Positions 22,788-36,470 of a stretch of 64,000 bases of DNA are shown piece by piece. The notes under the pieces are model-generated. The model saw only the letters and a program-made list of their open reading frames with translations. It was not told where the DNA came from and ran no database searches. The DNA comes from Larix kaempferi. Lineage: Eukaryota > Streptophyta > Pinopsida > Pinales > Pinaceae. Numbering within the stretch: the stretch's first letter is position 1; every line of letters starts with the position of its first letter. Made by a program: the position numbers and the translations under genes. Location of the stretch: the NCBI GenBank assembly GCA_027924585.1, contig BSBM01000779.1, forward strand, positions 18,458,001 to 18,522,000, read 5' to 3'.

Positions 22788-25700
22788 ATGCAAGCAGAAC
22801 CTACAGTTGGAGATATCACAAGAGAAATGCCAAGGATAAATGCAGTATTGGAGAACCGTCAAACAGACCATCAAATATCCATGGTCGAAATTGAAGGTAC
22901 GATACAAAACGAGTCTATTTCTATTTTGATAGATCCTGGTGTGAATTTATGTTATATTTCACCTACTTTAGTAAACCGTTGCAAGCTAAAAGCAGAAAAA
23001 TTCGATAATGCATGGTTATTTCAGCTTGAAACAGGAACTAAAAGAAAGGTTACAGATTTTGTTCAGAATTGTGAAGTATTTTTAAATCAGTTGAAAATGT
23101 AAGTTAATATGAATGTTTTACCCTTAGGTTCATATGATGTGTTAATTGGCATGGATTGGCTTGAACAGCATAGAGTTATATTAAATTGTTATGATAAATC
23201 TTTTACTTGTATAAATAATGAACGTAATTCAGAAACAGTAAGAGGAATTAATAGGCAGATTTGAGTAAGGCAAATTTCTGCCTTACAAGTAAAGAGAGCT
23301 GCTAGAAATGGTTGTAAACTATTTGCTGTTAATGTTGTTAATGATGAATGTATATCTAAAGAAGACAAGTTAAAACTAGAAGATATTCCCATCCTTAGGG
23401 ACATTTCTGATGTATTCCCAGAAGAAATTCCAAGATTACCTTCGAAAAGAGAACTTGACTTCACCATTGAGTTAGTACCGGGTGCGGTACCAAACTCAAA
23501 GGCCCCCTATAGGATGAATATTCTAGAGTTAAATGAGTTAAAATCTCAGCTGAAAGAATTAATAGATAAAAACTATATACGACCCAGTGTGTCCCCTTGG
23601 GGAGCACCAGTAATATTTGTTAAAAAGAAGGATGGTACTTTGCATTTGTGCATTGACTACTGTCAGCTTAATAAAATGACAATTAAGAACCGGTATCCCT
23701 TACCCCACATAGATGATCTATTTGATCAAGTACGCGAAGCAGAGATATTCGCTAAAATTGATCTAAGATCAGGTTATCATCAAGTCCGGATAAAAGACGA
23801 GGATATATTCAAAAATGCATTCAGAATGCGTTATGGACACTACGAGTTCATAGTTATGCCTTTTGGGATAACTAACACACCAGTAGTGTTCATGTGTTTA
23901 ATGAACAACATTATGCATAAATATTTGGATAAGTTCATAGTGGTATTCATTGATGATATCCTGATTTACTCAAAGACTAAAGAAGAGCATGATGAACATC
24001 TAACAATCATTTTACAATTACTTAGAGATCACCAAATTTATGCTAAGTTCAGTAAGTGTGATTTCTATAAAGATAAAATTCAGTATTTGGGTCATATAAT
24101 TTGAAAAGATGGTATTTCTGTTGATCCTGATAAAATAAAAGCAATAAATGAATGGCTTGTCCCAAAAGATGTAACTGATGTATGGTCATTCATGGGAATA
24201 ATGGGGTATTATAGAAATTCTATCAAAGGGTTCTCTAGAATTGATAACCCCATCACTTCTTTGCAAAAGAAAGGGAAGAAATTCATATGGGATCAAAAGT
24301 GTCAAGACAGCTTTAAAAAGTTGAAAGAATTGTTAACTACTGCACCCATCTTAAAAATTGCAGAGCCTAATAAGGATTTCGTCGTATGCACTGATGCATG
24401 CAATGAAGGACTTGGAGGGTCTTAATTCAAGAAGGTCATGCAATTGATTTTGAGTAAAGAAAGTTAAACATACATGAAAAGAATTACGCTACATATGATC
24501 TTGAGTTGGTAGCCGTGATACATGCTTTAAAGATGTGGCGCCATCACTTGATTGGTAGAAAATTCATTTTAATTACTGATAATAAGGGGTTAAAGTATTT
24601 ACTGGATCAAACAAATCTGAACACAAGGCAAGCTAGGTGGTTAGCTTTCCTTAGCGAGTACGATTTTGATATCCATCACATTAATGGAAAGAAAAATAAG
24701 GTTGCTGATGCATTGAGCAGAAATGCTAGATTAAGTTTTGTGGCAGCAATTAGTACTTTTAAAACTGATCTGGAAAATCAAATCAAAGAAGGAATTAAGC
24801 AAGATGAAAATTACCAAAAATGACATAATAAAGTGGCTGAAAATTCATCTAAAAATGTTATAACAGATTACAGTATTAATGAAAAAGGCTTCTTAAGTTA
24901 CAAAAATAGAATTTATGTGCCTAATTTTTTGAAAGTTAAGTTGCTGATTTTAGATGAAATTCACAAGAGTCCTTATTCAGGACATCCTGGTTATCAGAAA
25001 ATGATAACTATGTTAAGAAAATAGTATTTTTGGCCTAACATAAAGAGTGAAGTTGCTGAATATATAGCTAGATGCTTTGACTATCAGACTATTAAAGCTG
25101 AACATCAACATCCAGCTGGGCTATTGTAGCCCTTACCAATTCCAGAATGGAAGTGGGAGATCATAAGCATTGACTTTATTACAGGTTTGCCTAAAAGTCA
25201 GAAGCAGAATGACTCAATTATGGTTATTGTCAATAAACTTAGCAAAGCTACTCATTTTATTCCTGTTAAAACTACTTTCAAGGCTTCTAACATTGCAGAT
25301 ATCTTCATGAAGCAAATTTTTCACTTGCATGGAATTCCAAAGGTAATTATTTCAAATCGAGACTCTAAGTTTACTGGTAACTTTTGGACAGAACTGTTTA
25401 AAGGATTAAATACTAAGTTAAATTTCAGCACTTCTTTCCACCCACAAATTGATGGTCAAATAGAAAGAGTAAATCAGATTTTGGAAAATATGCTAAGATT
25501 ATATGTTAAAGATTAGCCATCTAAATGAGAGGATTACTTGCACTTAGTAGAATTTGCCTACAACAATAATTATCAAGCATTTGCTAACTTAAGTCCATTT
25601 GAATTTTTGTATGGAAGAAAATGTTGCACTCCAATTTCATAGGATAATCCTGTAGATAGATTGATGCTAGGACCAGATCTATTGAAAGAAATGGAGCTAA

Positions 25701-26224
25701 CTGTGAAATAGGTTCAAGGTAACTTAAAAGTTGCCAAGGATTGGCAGAAAAGCTATGCTGATTTGAAACGCACAGAAAGAGAATTTCAGGTAGGAGACCA
25801 TGTTTCAATAAAGGTAAATCCCAAGAAAAGTTCTTTGAAGCTTGGGAACTATGCTAAATTAGCACCGAGGTATTGTGGACCATTTGAAATCCTATCAAGA
25901 ATAGGAGCTGTTGCATATCAATTGGCATTGCCATACAATTTAAAAATCCACAATGTTTTTCATGTTTCTGTTTTAAAGAATTATGTGCACGATGCTACTC
26001 ATGTACTGAATTGGAATGACATACAGGTGGAACCCGAAGGAGATTTTCAAGTGGAACCAGACTGTATTCTAGACCGGAGGGAAATTATGCTTCAAAATCG
26101 CACCATAGGGCAGGTAAAGGTGCAATGGAGGCACCTTAGCCCTGATAAAGCTACTTGGGAACTGGAAAGTAATATGAGGGTAGCATCTCCAGTTCTGTTC
26201 CATGCGGAACTTGATGATGAATAA
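22788..26224 (+). pseudogene. pol of gypsy element 1 (PR-RT-RH-IN-chromodomain), broken
   Basis: Protease near 22920 (ILIDPGVNLCYIS). RT 23450-24050: [37 protein letters not shown] and the catalytic [11 protein letters not shown] near 23945. RNase H about 24380-24730: VVCTDACNEGLGG, ITDNKGLKYL, VADALSRN. Integrase 24940-25800: SGHPGYQKM, FITGLPKS, ISNRDSKFTGNFW and GQIERVNQ, with one zinc-finger Cys lost (CFDYQT). The chromodomain-like tail (about 26070-26180) has VKVQWRHLSPDKATWE. The frame changes near 24425. Stops occur at 23103, 23262, 24102, 25022, 25126, 25516, 25527 and 25639 among others, most at expected Gln or Trp codons. Confidence 0.88.
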
Positions 26225-26251
26225 GCGACATCAAGGACGATGTTGAGCTTA

Positions 26252-26260
26252 CGAGGGGTT
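26252..26260 (+). other. Polypurine tract region of gypsy element 1
   Basis: CGAGGGGTT lies just before the 3' LTR (26264). Confidence 0.55.
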
Positions 26261-26263
26261 GTC

Positions 26264-29200
26264 TGTAACATACCTTGTAAGCTAGAAAACATTTTTTGTT
26301 TAGAAACATTATGATAACTTTTACTGTAAAGTTTATATTGGATAGGTGTCCAAGGATGACTGTAATTTGCACAATATATTATTATTTAATAAATAAAATA
26401 GGAGACAAACACCTAAGAGGACTGTTGAAAGAGTGGTTACTGATCTACTAGGTGGAATGGAATCTAGGGTAGAAGGCAATGGACAAGTGGAAACATCATG
26501 ATGCAACTAACTAGTTGTTGGTATGGGACAACTCCCTTGAAATGTGGTCATAGTGCCCTGAAAGATGGGACTAGAGCTTGAGGCTCATTTATTCTAAACT
26601 GACCACTAAAAGACCTAGCCAGTCTATATAATAGCCATCAAATATTGAACTGAGGTTCATCACTTTTCCTGACGAGGAAATTTACCTTGGGGTTTTGCTG
26701 TGTTTGCACCCAAGAGATTTGATGAGGGGACATGCTGTTGTTGATCATGTTGTGAGTCTGTCAAACTCTTATTGAGTTCAAGAGTTTGATGCTGAGTGGA
26801 GAAGGAATTTGTTTCAGGAGGTTGATATCGAGTGGAGAAGGTATTTTTGAGTGCCTTGCTTCTACATAGATTCCACCCACTTATTGGATCAGTAAGTAGG
26901 CTCAGGGGTTCATTAGAAGTCAGCAGTTGAGCTACTTCTTTTGAAACAGGTTGGGAGGAACAGGCCTCCTTGGGTGTTTGTCGACCCTATCGCCAGTTAC
27001 AGGTTCTATTGTCTTATCTATTTTATTTTTGTTAAGTTCTGTTATCTACTTAAAACTTTTTACCGTTAAATTTTTATTTCAGTCTTCCTGAATAATTTAT
27101 AATTCTGTATAAATCGAAATGATTGAATAAAATACTCTTTTCATTTTTTCCCATGCAAATAAGAATAACATCGTACTCTAGTATAGAGACAGGTTAAGTA
27201 GAATAGATCAAGATAGGCAAGTAGCCAAGTGAATGAGAAGATGAAATTATTATAAATTATCTCAAGTTTTCTATTTGTTGTTAATTCCTGTGTATACATT
27301 TACAGTACCCTCACTGTCATTTACATTTACCTAAATTGTTTTCCAAATTTACATATACTGTTTTCTGGTTTATATATATCTCTATTTTCAAATAAATAGA
27401 TTTTTTGTTCTAAGAGTAAAGAATTTTATTTATGTTCGGTAGTTGAAATGTATAGGGTTATATTAATATAACTACAAATTTAATTTCGAATTATAGTAGA
27501 ATGATATTTCTTCTACAAGCAACAATAATTTCCAATTATTTTATGCACACATTCACACATCGTTTTATAACATAAACTACACAGTGAAAACCAAAGCATT
27601 ATCATTTTATACAATAACCCTAAACAGAGTTATCCATTACCAGCTTATAGATGTAAACATAATCGAGATTTAATCTCAACATTTCACAGTAGAAGACCTA
27701 GTTAGCATTATCGATTTAGATAACATACTGGAGTTCACCTTTTCATATTAATAGTAGACAAATCAAATCCGATAGGAGTACCAAGAAAGGCAAGTTTAGT
27801 GCCGAGACCATTTCGATGAACAACAGCAGATTATACATATCAACGCTTGACAAACCTTATGACTTTTTCTTTAAAGATCAAACATAGATTATCATTTCAT
27901 TTATTTCATAACTCGACAGACTTGAAAATTTGACATCATAACATTGGTCAAAATAAGCCATACGTTTTCATACAACCCTAATCCTAACACTTGAACTTAT
28001 AGAATGACGTTGCCCAGAAATCGACGAATCTTACACAGTTAAACTATTATCTAAAAACAAAAACATACCCCATATGATTTATAGAAATCAAAGTATTATC
28101 ACGATATCCAAGTCTGGATAGACACGATACAACTATACAGTTTTCATAGACGTTCTTTACAAACGAAACAATATCAAAAGCTTCTATTTCATTCCACCAC
28201 AATAACTTTTATCCATCAACCATAAAAACACAGAACCATTTTGATAATGAGAAGTATCACTATTTTAAGTCTGAGAATGAAAATCTCTGTTTTGAATCAT
28301 TGTATTCATAGTAAACACGATAGTTGCCTTATGGGTCGAGGTATTATCCTCCCCATACTTAAAAAAAAATTACAAACCCTATCTCTACGAATTACAGAAC
28401 TCTCTGAGTTTAAAACATATATCACATAGCCGAACACCATCTCATCAACCCAGTGTTTTCAAAGCTACTGCCGAGGCTTACCGGTTGGTATAGCTTTCCA
28501 ACCTTCAATGCCAGATTCGAGTAGCGATTCCTTAGCTATACCTGCAACGACAATCACCAGAGATTAAAACAGTATCTAAGTGAAAAAAGACTTCAGTATT
28601 AGAAGGTTGGTAAACTAATAAACATATTGTGGAAATATTACAGTGGAGGAAGGTGAATACATTACCTCGTAGATTGTTAGCTGTAAAATCAACAAAAGCC
28701 AAGTCTGTAGTCATTGCAACAAAACCCTACCATGTTAAATGCTGAAGTAACCGGAGCCAACACCCAACCAACAGCTATCTATCACAGCAACGCAGTGCCA
28801 GGAAATGTAACAATTATGGTGAGGTCTTGGGCCATTTCTTTTCAAATCCCAAGCTCAAAAGAACAAACCCTCGACAAATCGATTTATCGAATCCATTTAC
28901 AATCAATTTCTAAACTAATAACCTAAAACTTCAACACTATATAAACTGAAGAAGCTCGACTTCACATTATACAGAGATCATAAGTTTGAAACTCAGAGGT
29001 TACAGGCAGAACAACGAGGCTAAAAACCAGCAGCATGTCGGTTGCGTAGAGCCTCCACTACCAAGGAATTGGAACACAATAACTCATCAAAAGCATAGCA
29101 AGATAGGATTAAACCCTTGCATTCAAACCCTCGAAAGATCAATGGTGCAAATTGATAGATGGAATCATGAAATCCCAATACAACTACCCTATTTATTGTT

Positions 29201-30537
29201 GTATCATTACAATTGCCACGATGAGCCACTGTGGAAGTATGGTGGAGCCATCTCATCAATAGGAGAACTCGTATGTTACACCTCAACACTTTAAAGGGAT
29301 ATATTCACGGTGGCAGCACATGGTCGAGCACACTAAGCAGTACCACATAAAAAACCCACCAACTCGGCAGCTATGAACATTCAATGCCGAGGTTATGTTA
29401 CGCTTGCCAACCTGTATGGCATTTCCAAGATTCACATCACATTAATAATTGCATGGGATTCGCATATCATATGGTCGAAAGCTTACACCTTGTTACACCA
29501 TTTTTACTCTTAGTTAAATTGATAGTCCCATAGTTCTCATAGCAATGTATAATCACATAGTTTGCATATAGTCCACATGATATATAATTGCATAGATTTC
29601 CACGATCATATAGTATTGCATTATGTGCATATTATCAAATAGGTAGTATAGTATTGTCACACAACTTTATAATGCGAACAATTCATAATGTTTGCATATA
29701 GATATTGGAACTTGCATATAATTCATATCATTTGTAGAATAGTTAGCAAGAATAATTATAGTATTGCATAAGTATCAGATAAGGTAATACCATGTACACA
29801 ACCCACATTACATACATGCAATAGTGAGTAAAATGGCGATAAAATTTACTTGCAAAGAATTTGATAACAATCCTACAACATTTTAAACAGTCCACAGGGT
29901 TAAACTTGGTGAACGGACTTAGATATACACTTACTCACATGATATTGTATTTTGAAAGAAGAACATTTCAATACCAATACTATCATTTGCAGGTTATAGG
30001 CCCTAAACAAGTTAACAAACCATTGTGCACAGAACTTCCACAAATTACTATGGAATTAGAAGGTAGAAGTTTACATATAGTCAACTTGGAGGAAAACCAA
30101 AATAAATCTGGGTACAACACTGCAATACGAACATGATATATCTTCATAGTTAAACTATTGATTTCTTGTCGCAACTTAATCTCTTACCTGTAAATCTGTC
30201 ACAAGTACAATTCAACATGTTTTAGCACGAATGCTAAGTAAGCCTCGAGGCGTCTGAAGAACCCCTTCATCAATCAAACAAGAGAATATAAGTCAAACAG
30301 TGGAATCAACATTTATAAACAAAAATAGTAGAGATGTGCAGCAGCATAACTATTTTTTGGGGATAACATCAAAACTTAAGCAGAAATCTGTTGTCGCCAA
30401 TCATTACTTAATAATCCAGCAGGGCATTTAATACAGCAAGACGCCATTTTGTACATTGTTCTATTTTCGCATTATTAATTAGCATTTATTTTCACGTAGA
30501 AAAGTTTTAAATTTTTACGATTTTCCTGGATGTTACA
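26264..30537 (+). repeat. 3' LTR of gypsy element 1
   Basis: 4,274 bp, TGTAACATACC...TGTTACA, aligning with 17109-21391 over its whole length. The minus-strand frames at 28532-28714 and 29020-29289 match those of the 5' LTR in place and length (60 and 89 residues), with many amino-acid differences. Confidence 0.92.
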
Positions 30538-30542
30538 CACTG

Positions 30543-30744
30543 TCTTTGTAGCAGCTACTACAGTGAAGAGACAGTTTAACCCTGATAGAGACGTAGGTGC
30601 GGGGCCTTCCCGACAGAGTAAGGATAGACGTGTGACCAGTGGTAGCCATGTTGGGCCTTCTATTTCCACGGGGACAATGCCACATCTTTGTCCCCATTGC
30701 GGCACACTTGCCCTGACCCAATCGAGGATTGCTATATGGAGCAG
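30543..30744 (+). pseudogene. Exon 1 (right part) of the split gene
   Basis: Directly after the second target duplication the frame of 16352-17108 resumes without loss: RHT, then V and FVAATTVKRQFNP. It includes a CPHCG motif in MPHLCPHCGTLALTQ, possibly half of a zinc-binding site. It ends at a GT donor (GGAGCAG/GTTAGC) in phase 2. Exact restoration of the frame by removing one TSD plus the element supports the view that the gypsy element hit a coding exon. Confidence 0.6.
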
Positions 30745-30852
30745 GTTAGCACTTGTTTTAATGTGTTTTCAATCATCACTTGATAATTTGTAAAGTAATT
30801 TTAAAGTATTTTTGCTTGACATAAACTATTATTTCAATGTACAACTATTTAG

Positions 30853-30943
30853 ATTTGAGACACCATAATGGGAGAATGCAGCATCTCCCAACCTAGATGC
30901 AGCAATGGCAGCGGTTTCTGAGATTACGGTACCTCACACAGAG
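30853..30943 (+). pseudogene. Exon 2 of the split gene, with a nonsense codon
   Basis: An acceptor (ACTATTTAG) ends at 30852 and restores phase 2 (AG+A), giving RFETP-stop-WENAASPNLDAAMAAV and ending EITVPHTE before GTATTT in phase 0. The TAA at 30866-30868 could derive from CAA. The other phase-compatible splice sites argue that this is a true, decayed exon. The intron before it is 108 nt. Confidence 0.5.
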
Positions 30944-31128
30944 GTATTTTCAGTACCCCACACAATATTGTTATTACTTATGGCATTTCTATTTTTTATG
31001 TATTTATATTTATGACATACATGATTATAGTTCATACAATATTTTTTAATATTTTGATTGACTGAAAAATTACTGGTTTCTTATGTTTATAACGTGCATG
31101 TGTTTTGGTGTCCATAGGTATGCATGCA
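30944..31128. other. Intron sequence of the split gene before the gypsy remnant
   Basis: AT-rich, no coding signal. It is taken as the start of the intron that the 31129-35401 remnant has enlarged. Confidence 0.4.
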
Positions 31129-34100
31129 TGTAACATCCCTGAAACTCAACTTCTATTGTTATTTCTCTTATAAATGTAATTACGATTGTATAAGCGGCCC
31201 TGGTGAGGAGCTCAAGCCCAAGGCCCCACCAGTGGACCCCTATCTAATGTTACACTTATAAGTACTATTGTTCGACCTAGTAGACTAAAAGACATGACTA
31301 TGATGATGGGGAAAGAATTCATTAAGGAAAAATAAGCTTGATCGCTTAGAAAATCGGAGGAAGTCTAGTATTTCATAACCAAGTATAGTAGTGGTACCCT
31401 CCGCTACTAAGAGTTAAAATAAACAAATTTCACTAGGTCACAAAATAACTTACAAATTAAATATAAGTCTTTAAGAGAAGAGGTTATGGCTAGAGGCCAT
31501 GAAAATTTAAGACATAGACACTTAAGGGTGAGGGAACTAGTGATGTTTTCTTAAAATTCTTAAAGAAAAAAACCTAAGTAAAAATCTAATATAAATAAAC
31601 ATCTAGATGGTTATTATATATACTTTGAGCTATATATGGTAGTGGTGACGAATATTAAATGGATATTTATAATCGTAAGAGGACACCCCTCAAGTCTATC
31701 CTCAAAAGAATGACAAATAGGTGCTCAAGAAAGTTAATATTATTATAAGGTTATAAATTTAAAAGTTTTAAATCTATTTAGAACTTATAAATCCTCAAAA
31801 AGAGGGGAGGATTGAATTTAAAAATGTTGAGACACTATAAGTAAAAGAATTATATATTTTCACTCTACTAAGGGCGCACTTAATTAATAGAAGTAATATT
31901 TTTTTGTTCAGTGTTAAAAAAAGGGCCTTTTAATGAGTCCATTTGTTACTCACATCTTTGATATGAGCGAGCAAACACTTTGCACAATCACATGTGTTTT
32001 TGTTATATCAAGTAAATTGTTATAGGTGTTGGGAAGATTAAAAAAATTATTAAAACATGAAATTTCATATATATATATATAATACTATGTATATGATAAG
32101 ACGTAATTGGGATATAAGAAATTTAATTATTAGGATATTATTTGGAAGTTAATAAAGACTTTATTGAAATAAAGCTAAGGTTGTATACTACAATCTCATA
32201 TGTATATAGTTAAAAGAAATATGAAAGATATATTAAACGACAAAGAATGGTGCCATGTATAGTATGTTTCACCTTATTTAGTATTTATAACCGTTTTCTA
32301 TTATTTTGTCTCCTTGAGAGAAGCACTCATTGATGACGACATTTCTCTCATGGGTGGAGCACTTGCCACGACAGAGCTATTGCCATAAAAAGATGGGGCA
32401 CTACCTATTTCGTAAAGAAGGAAAATTTATGTTTAGTTAGTGGTTGTAGTGGAGGTTTGTTAGGAATCTGTCTTCTGGAAAGAAATCCCAAACTTTAAAA
32501 TAACCACTTGTGAACTTAGAGGAGGACGGTGTCTACGGAGGCTACCAGTTGTATGTTCCCTGGTTGTTAGTTACAAACCGGAGATTGTTGTAGTGAGGTA
32601 TTAAATAAGTAAATCTTCCTTCTTAAAGGAGAGACTAGTTAGAGGGAGCGGATGGGATACAAGGGAGATCTCATGCGCCAGAGCATTGGTTATAGGATCG
32701 ATAGATAAGTAATAAGGGGGGAAGGGAAAAGAAAAACAGAGCGTCGTCGATCTCTGATTTAGAAGGAATGATGTTGAAATATGAGAGGGGAACGATGTCG
32801 CTCCATACAAGGAGAATGAGGTTGAACTCTATAAATGAGAAGGGAGAGCTATCCATTTCGGCAACGAGAATAGAGAGAGGTTGATCTCAGCGACAAGACT
32901 GAAAAGAAGATCTCTGCGAACTAATAAACTATCACACTTACTGCCAGGTATGATCCCGTTTATAAGTTCATAATATATGCTGGTTTTTACTGTGTGAGTT
33001 ATTTTCCTCCCAAACTAGAATAGAGTGTAACTATGTTGGATCGGTGATATCAATCTTCACCAAACCTTAAATAGATGTGTTTCTGGGTTAATGCATACGT
33101 GACAAATGGTATGGTTGTTTTTTTTCTTTCGAAGGTAATGACTCCCAGTAACTCCTGTAGCAGACTAAGGCCATTGAGTAGTTACTTGGGAAGAGCATTG
33201 TATATTATTTTATTTACTGACAGTTAGGATGATGCCACGATTCTCAGGAATAAGTTCAGTTAGGTAAAACGCTGCCAATTCATCTCTATAAGCATAGTAT
33301 ATCTGGCGATCTAACTCAGCAAGCGTAATCTTTAAATACCCTGCGATCTAGCCCTGTGCGTATGCATATTTGTATATTCTTTAGGTAGTCAATGAATGTA
33401 TGGGGTCCTGCAAGATCTAGATTCTCCCTCTTCTTTTATAATGTTGCGTTGTGTTTTTCTTGTAATAGTGTAAGGATTGGGGAAGCTTACGTTCCTAGAA
33501 CCCGGCAATCCTTATTTTGGTTGAATGCTAAGCATGATGCTTATTAACTTTATTTTTACAGGATTGTTGCATATTTTTTTCAATAGATAGTGTAAGCCAG
33601 GAAAACCAAGTTTATAAACAATGGTTATACATTTATACATGTTACATTAGTTTTTAACAAATTTCTATGTTAATTGATAGAATGTAAATCTCTGTTTCGA
33701 CTGGTTCTTTTAAAAGTGTGCCAACCGGCTAGCTCGATATAGGAAGTCCATGGGTTACATTATATATTTCGTGTCCTTTTGTTGGAGTTTCTAGGTGACC
33801 TTACATGCTAACAAAACTATTTTTGTTTTGCTCTCTTGAAATGAGAGTACGACTAGTCGACAGAATTATTCCGTATATATATAAATATATCTTATATAAA
33901 GTTTTCTTATCGACGATTTTGTTATTTAAGAATACCCGGTCCAAGTTTAATTCTATGTGATAAAGCCCTATGAGAAAGAGGCCTAGACAAAGTAGAAAGG
34001 AGATTTTAATATCCGCGTAAATTTCACCACCTTATGAAGGATGACGCAAACGTTTAAAGGAAGGGGTTTCTAGTTTCTTATATATATATATATTAATTGA

Positions 34101-35401
34101 AAGATTTCTGATTATAGGTGTTTATGAAATTCTCGACATAGAACCGGTCAGAATAGAAAAGTTGAGACATCTATTCTCCCTTTTTATTATAAGCTAAGTA
34201 TGAAGACTTGGAAAAGATTCTTAAGTACTAAATAAGTGACAAATGGTACGATGTTATATAATAAGTGATGTTTCATTACTATATAAATAAGAATTTATTT
34301 ATATGTATGAAAATAAGTTACATTAGCTCGTCCTATTATGATATAAAGGTTTTATATATCTAAGAAATGATAAAAAGTTACATTAGTTGGTTTTATTATC
34401 ACATAAAGGTTTGACTAAGATTTTATATATATGATGGTAGGATATATATATGTGCACAAGTAAGTCCAAAGGTCATATAAAGAGTGTAGTCATATATGTA
34501 AAGTAAAAGTTATTATAAGATTAAGTATGTTAGTCATTCATATTACATGTAACTTTTCTTTATTTTAAGGATAAGGTTCAAAGTGTTGAGTGTATAATAA
34601 TATCTACATGCCAGTTCATTATAATGGTGTATGTATTTGATTTATGAAAAGTTCTATGTAGTAGAGGCTTGACGAAAGGACAAAGAATCTTGTTGCAGCA
34701 ATTATGTTGCTCATTTTAATCCTATTACATTTTGCCTAATAATAAAAGAAGCAGACACCTTTGTGGACTAGCCCATGTACGGGTGAATCACGTTACTTTT
34801 GGCCTCTTTTATTTGTTGGTTATATGCGTATGTGCCTTCATGACGATTGTATGGTCTTCCACCCATATGAGTTATCTTAATGGTTGATGTTTATAATACA
34901 ATTGTCGAATGCATCTTAGCAAAAGATATTTCATGTTAAACGTTGCTAAAAGATATTTTATGTTCAATGTTGTTTAAAGGATATTTCATACGATCAAATG
35001 AGGATCATAAAGATGTAAGTATTAATTTGGGTCAAGTTGTAAATCCTCAATTTAGAAGAGTAGTATGTAATTATATGCTAGTATATGGAAGGTCTCTATG
35101 TTGGAAGTTACATTTTGTAAAAATAGCATACAATCACTTGGCTACTTTACATACAAGGGTTTTATACGAGGACCAATGAAGTGCATAAGAACCACTTAAG
35201 ATAAAATGGTAATTTTTTTAACTGTTGCAAGGATGTACAAATTTATGAAGTGTTACATGTCGCATTTATTAAATAGGAATTCAGATGCTGATTATATATT
35301 TATATTTTTGCAAAGCATTTTGTGGGAAATTAGACAATTTGGAAGGGAAGTAAGACCACTTAGAAAAATTTTAAATTTTTAACAAATTTGGGTACATGAC
35401 A
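31129..35401 (+). mobile_element. Highly decayed gypsy-type remnant in an intron
   Basis: The left edge TGTAACATCCCTG is a typical gypsy LTR start. The right part ends AAATTTTTAACAAATTTGGGTACATGACA, like the other gypsy LTR ends. Between 34960 and 35280 weak integrase text is readable on +: GQVVN, then LHFVKIAYNH (compare the family's EFAYN motif), and, in another frame near 35230, VQIYEVLHVAFIK (compare VFHVSLLK). Everything else is unreadable and AT-rich. No second LTR was identified. Possible target duplications ATGCA/ACGTA agree in three of five bases, with two C/T differences. The edges are approximate. Confidence 0.5.
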
Positions 35402-35565
35402 ACGTAGTACGATGACCAACCATCTCCGCTAGGGGTCGGCAGATCACCATATACACAGGTACAATGTGTAGTTAAAAGCACACTTTTAATTTGAAATGTT
35501 ACGATATGATATGGTTTAATTTGTTTTTTATTTACTAAACTATAATATTATAAATTTGTATGCAG

Positions 35566-36183
35566 GGGCCGCCAACAGCTCCAGACCTCTTTAGTCCCTT
35601 GTTTCCACCCTCTCCCATGAGTCACCCCCCTCACCTCCATCCAGACCCCTCCCTCCATCCACCCCCTCCCTTCCATCCACCCTCCCCTCTTCGTCCATAC
35701 TCCCCCCTCCATCCATCCTCCCCCATTCGTCCATGCCCCCCCCGTTTATCCATCCTCCCCCATTCGTCCATGCCCCCCCCTTCCATCCATCTTCTCCCCT
35801 TCGTCCACACCCTATCTTATATCCATTATCCTCCCTCTATCTAGGACCGACCTCCCATTCACCATACCTCAACATCCCCTCTATGCCTTTTGCATCGATA
35901 ACCCCTATTGTACAACTGGTAGGACTTTATCGTCCACAATCTCCTTGTCCACCCTATACCAGCATGTCTTCTTCCACCACATCATCTCCAGTTCGTGCCA
36001 CTATTGTGGCAACTACTATTCCATGATCTTCCCATGTGTCTATTGTGATCGCACCCATAGTTCCTCCATCTACATCTGTGCCCCCCCCCCCCCCCCATGA
36101 CTGCATTGGAGCAGGTTGTCCAGCCAACTGCTCCACCTACTAGCCCAAAATCCTAGCCATGTCCATTGTCAGAGGTGTTCACG
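35566..36183 (+). pseudogene. Proline-rich exon of the split gene, frameshifted
   Basis: An acceptor (TTTGTATGCAG, ending 35565) opens in phase 0 with GPPTAPDLFSPLFPPSP. It continues as an imperfect Pro/His/Ser repeat built on CCATCC(A/T)CC(T/C)CCCC and CCCATTCGTCCATGCCCCCC units. Frameshifts in C runs (about 35735-35785 and the C16 tract at 36081-36096) move it through three frames. It then reads MTALEQVVQPTAPPTSPKS-stop and SEVFT, ending at ACG/GTGAGA in phase 0. A low-complexity, phosphorylatable linker is the likely original character; no domain is visible. Confidence 0.45.
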
Positions 36184-36286
36184 GTGAGAATCAAGTTAAT
36201 TTATGAAAATGTTTTGATGCATTAACCAAAATTAATTTAAAATCAATTATTATTTTTCAATGAAATGATTGTCATAAATATTGTAG

Positions 36287-36352
36287 GGTGGAATTGCTGA
36301 GAGGCTCAGCAGATCCAGGACACCTGCTTCTTGTCTCCCACTTGCATTAGCG
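36287..36352 (+). pseudogene. 66-nt exon of the split gene
   Basis: Bounded by an acceptor (AAATATTGTAG) and a donor (GCG/GTGAGTT). It reads GGIAERLSRSRTPASCLPLA in phase 0 at both ends, with an RS-like stretch. It is 22 codons with no stop. Its splice phases fit the exon on either side. Confidence 0.45.
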
Positions 36353-36470
36353 GTGAGTTATTTAAGATTTGAATTGTACATTCATTTTATAAATGTGGTA
36401 AATGTTACAAATGCTTGAAACTAATGGTATCTTTTATCATTTGTTTCAAAGCGTGGAGAGATGATCTACT

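Larger units (their letters stand above)
17109..30537 (+). mobile_element. Ty3/gypsy chromovirus-type element 1 with 4.28-kb LTRs
   Basis: 13,429 bp, nested in the open frame above. LTRs are 17109-21391 and 26264-30537, and the target duplication CACTG lies at 17104-17108 and 30538-30542. The 3' LTR begins TGTAACATACC. The 5' copy begins TATAACATACC, so its terminal TG has become TA. The internal part is gag, protease, reverse transcriptase, RNase H, integrase and a chromodomain-like tail, the gypsy order. The two LTRs are similar along their length with scattered substitutions and small indels. Long LTRs are known in the Tekay/Del lineage, but I cannot fix the lineage by eye. Confidence 0.92.

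Noticed and set aside
32601-32856. Minus-strand Ser/Phe-rich open frames
   Set aside because: They overlap each other in shifted frames within the decayed gypsy remnant; no domain.
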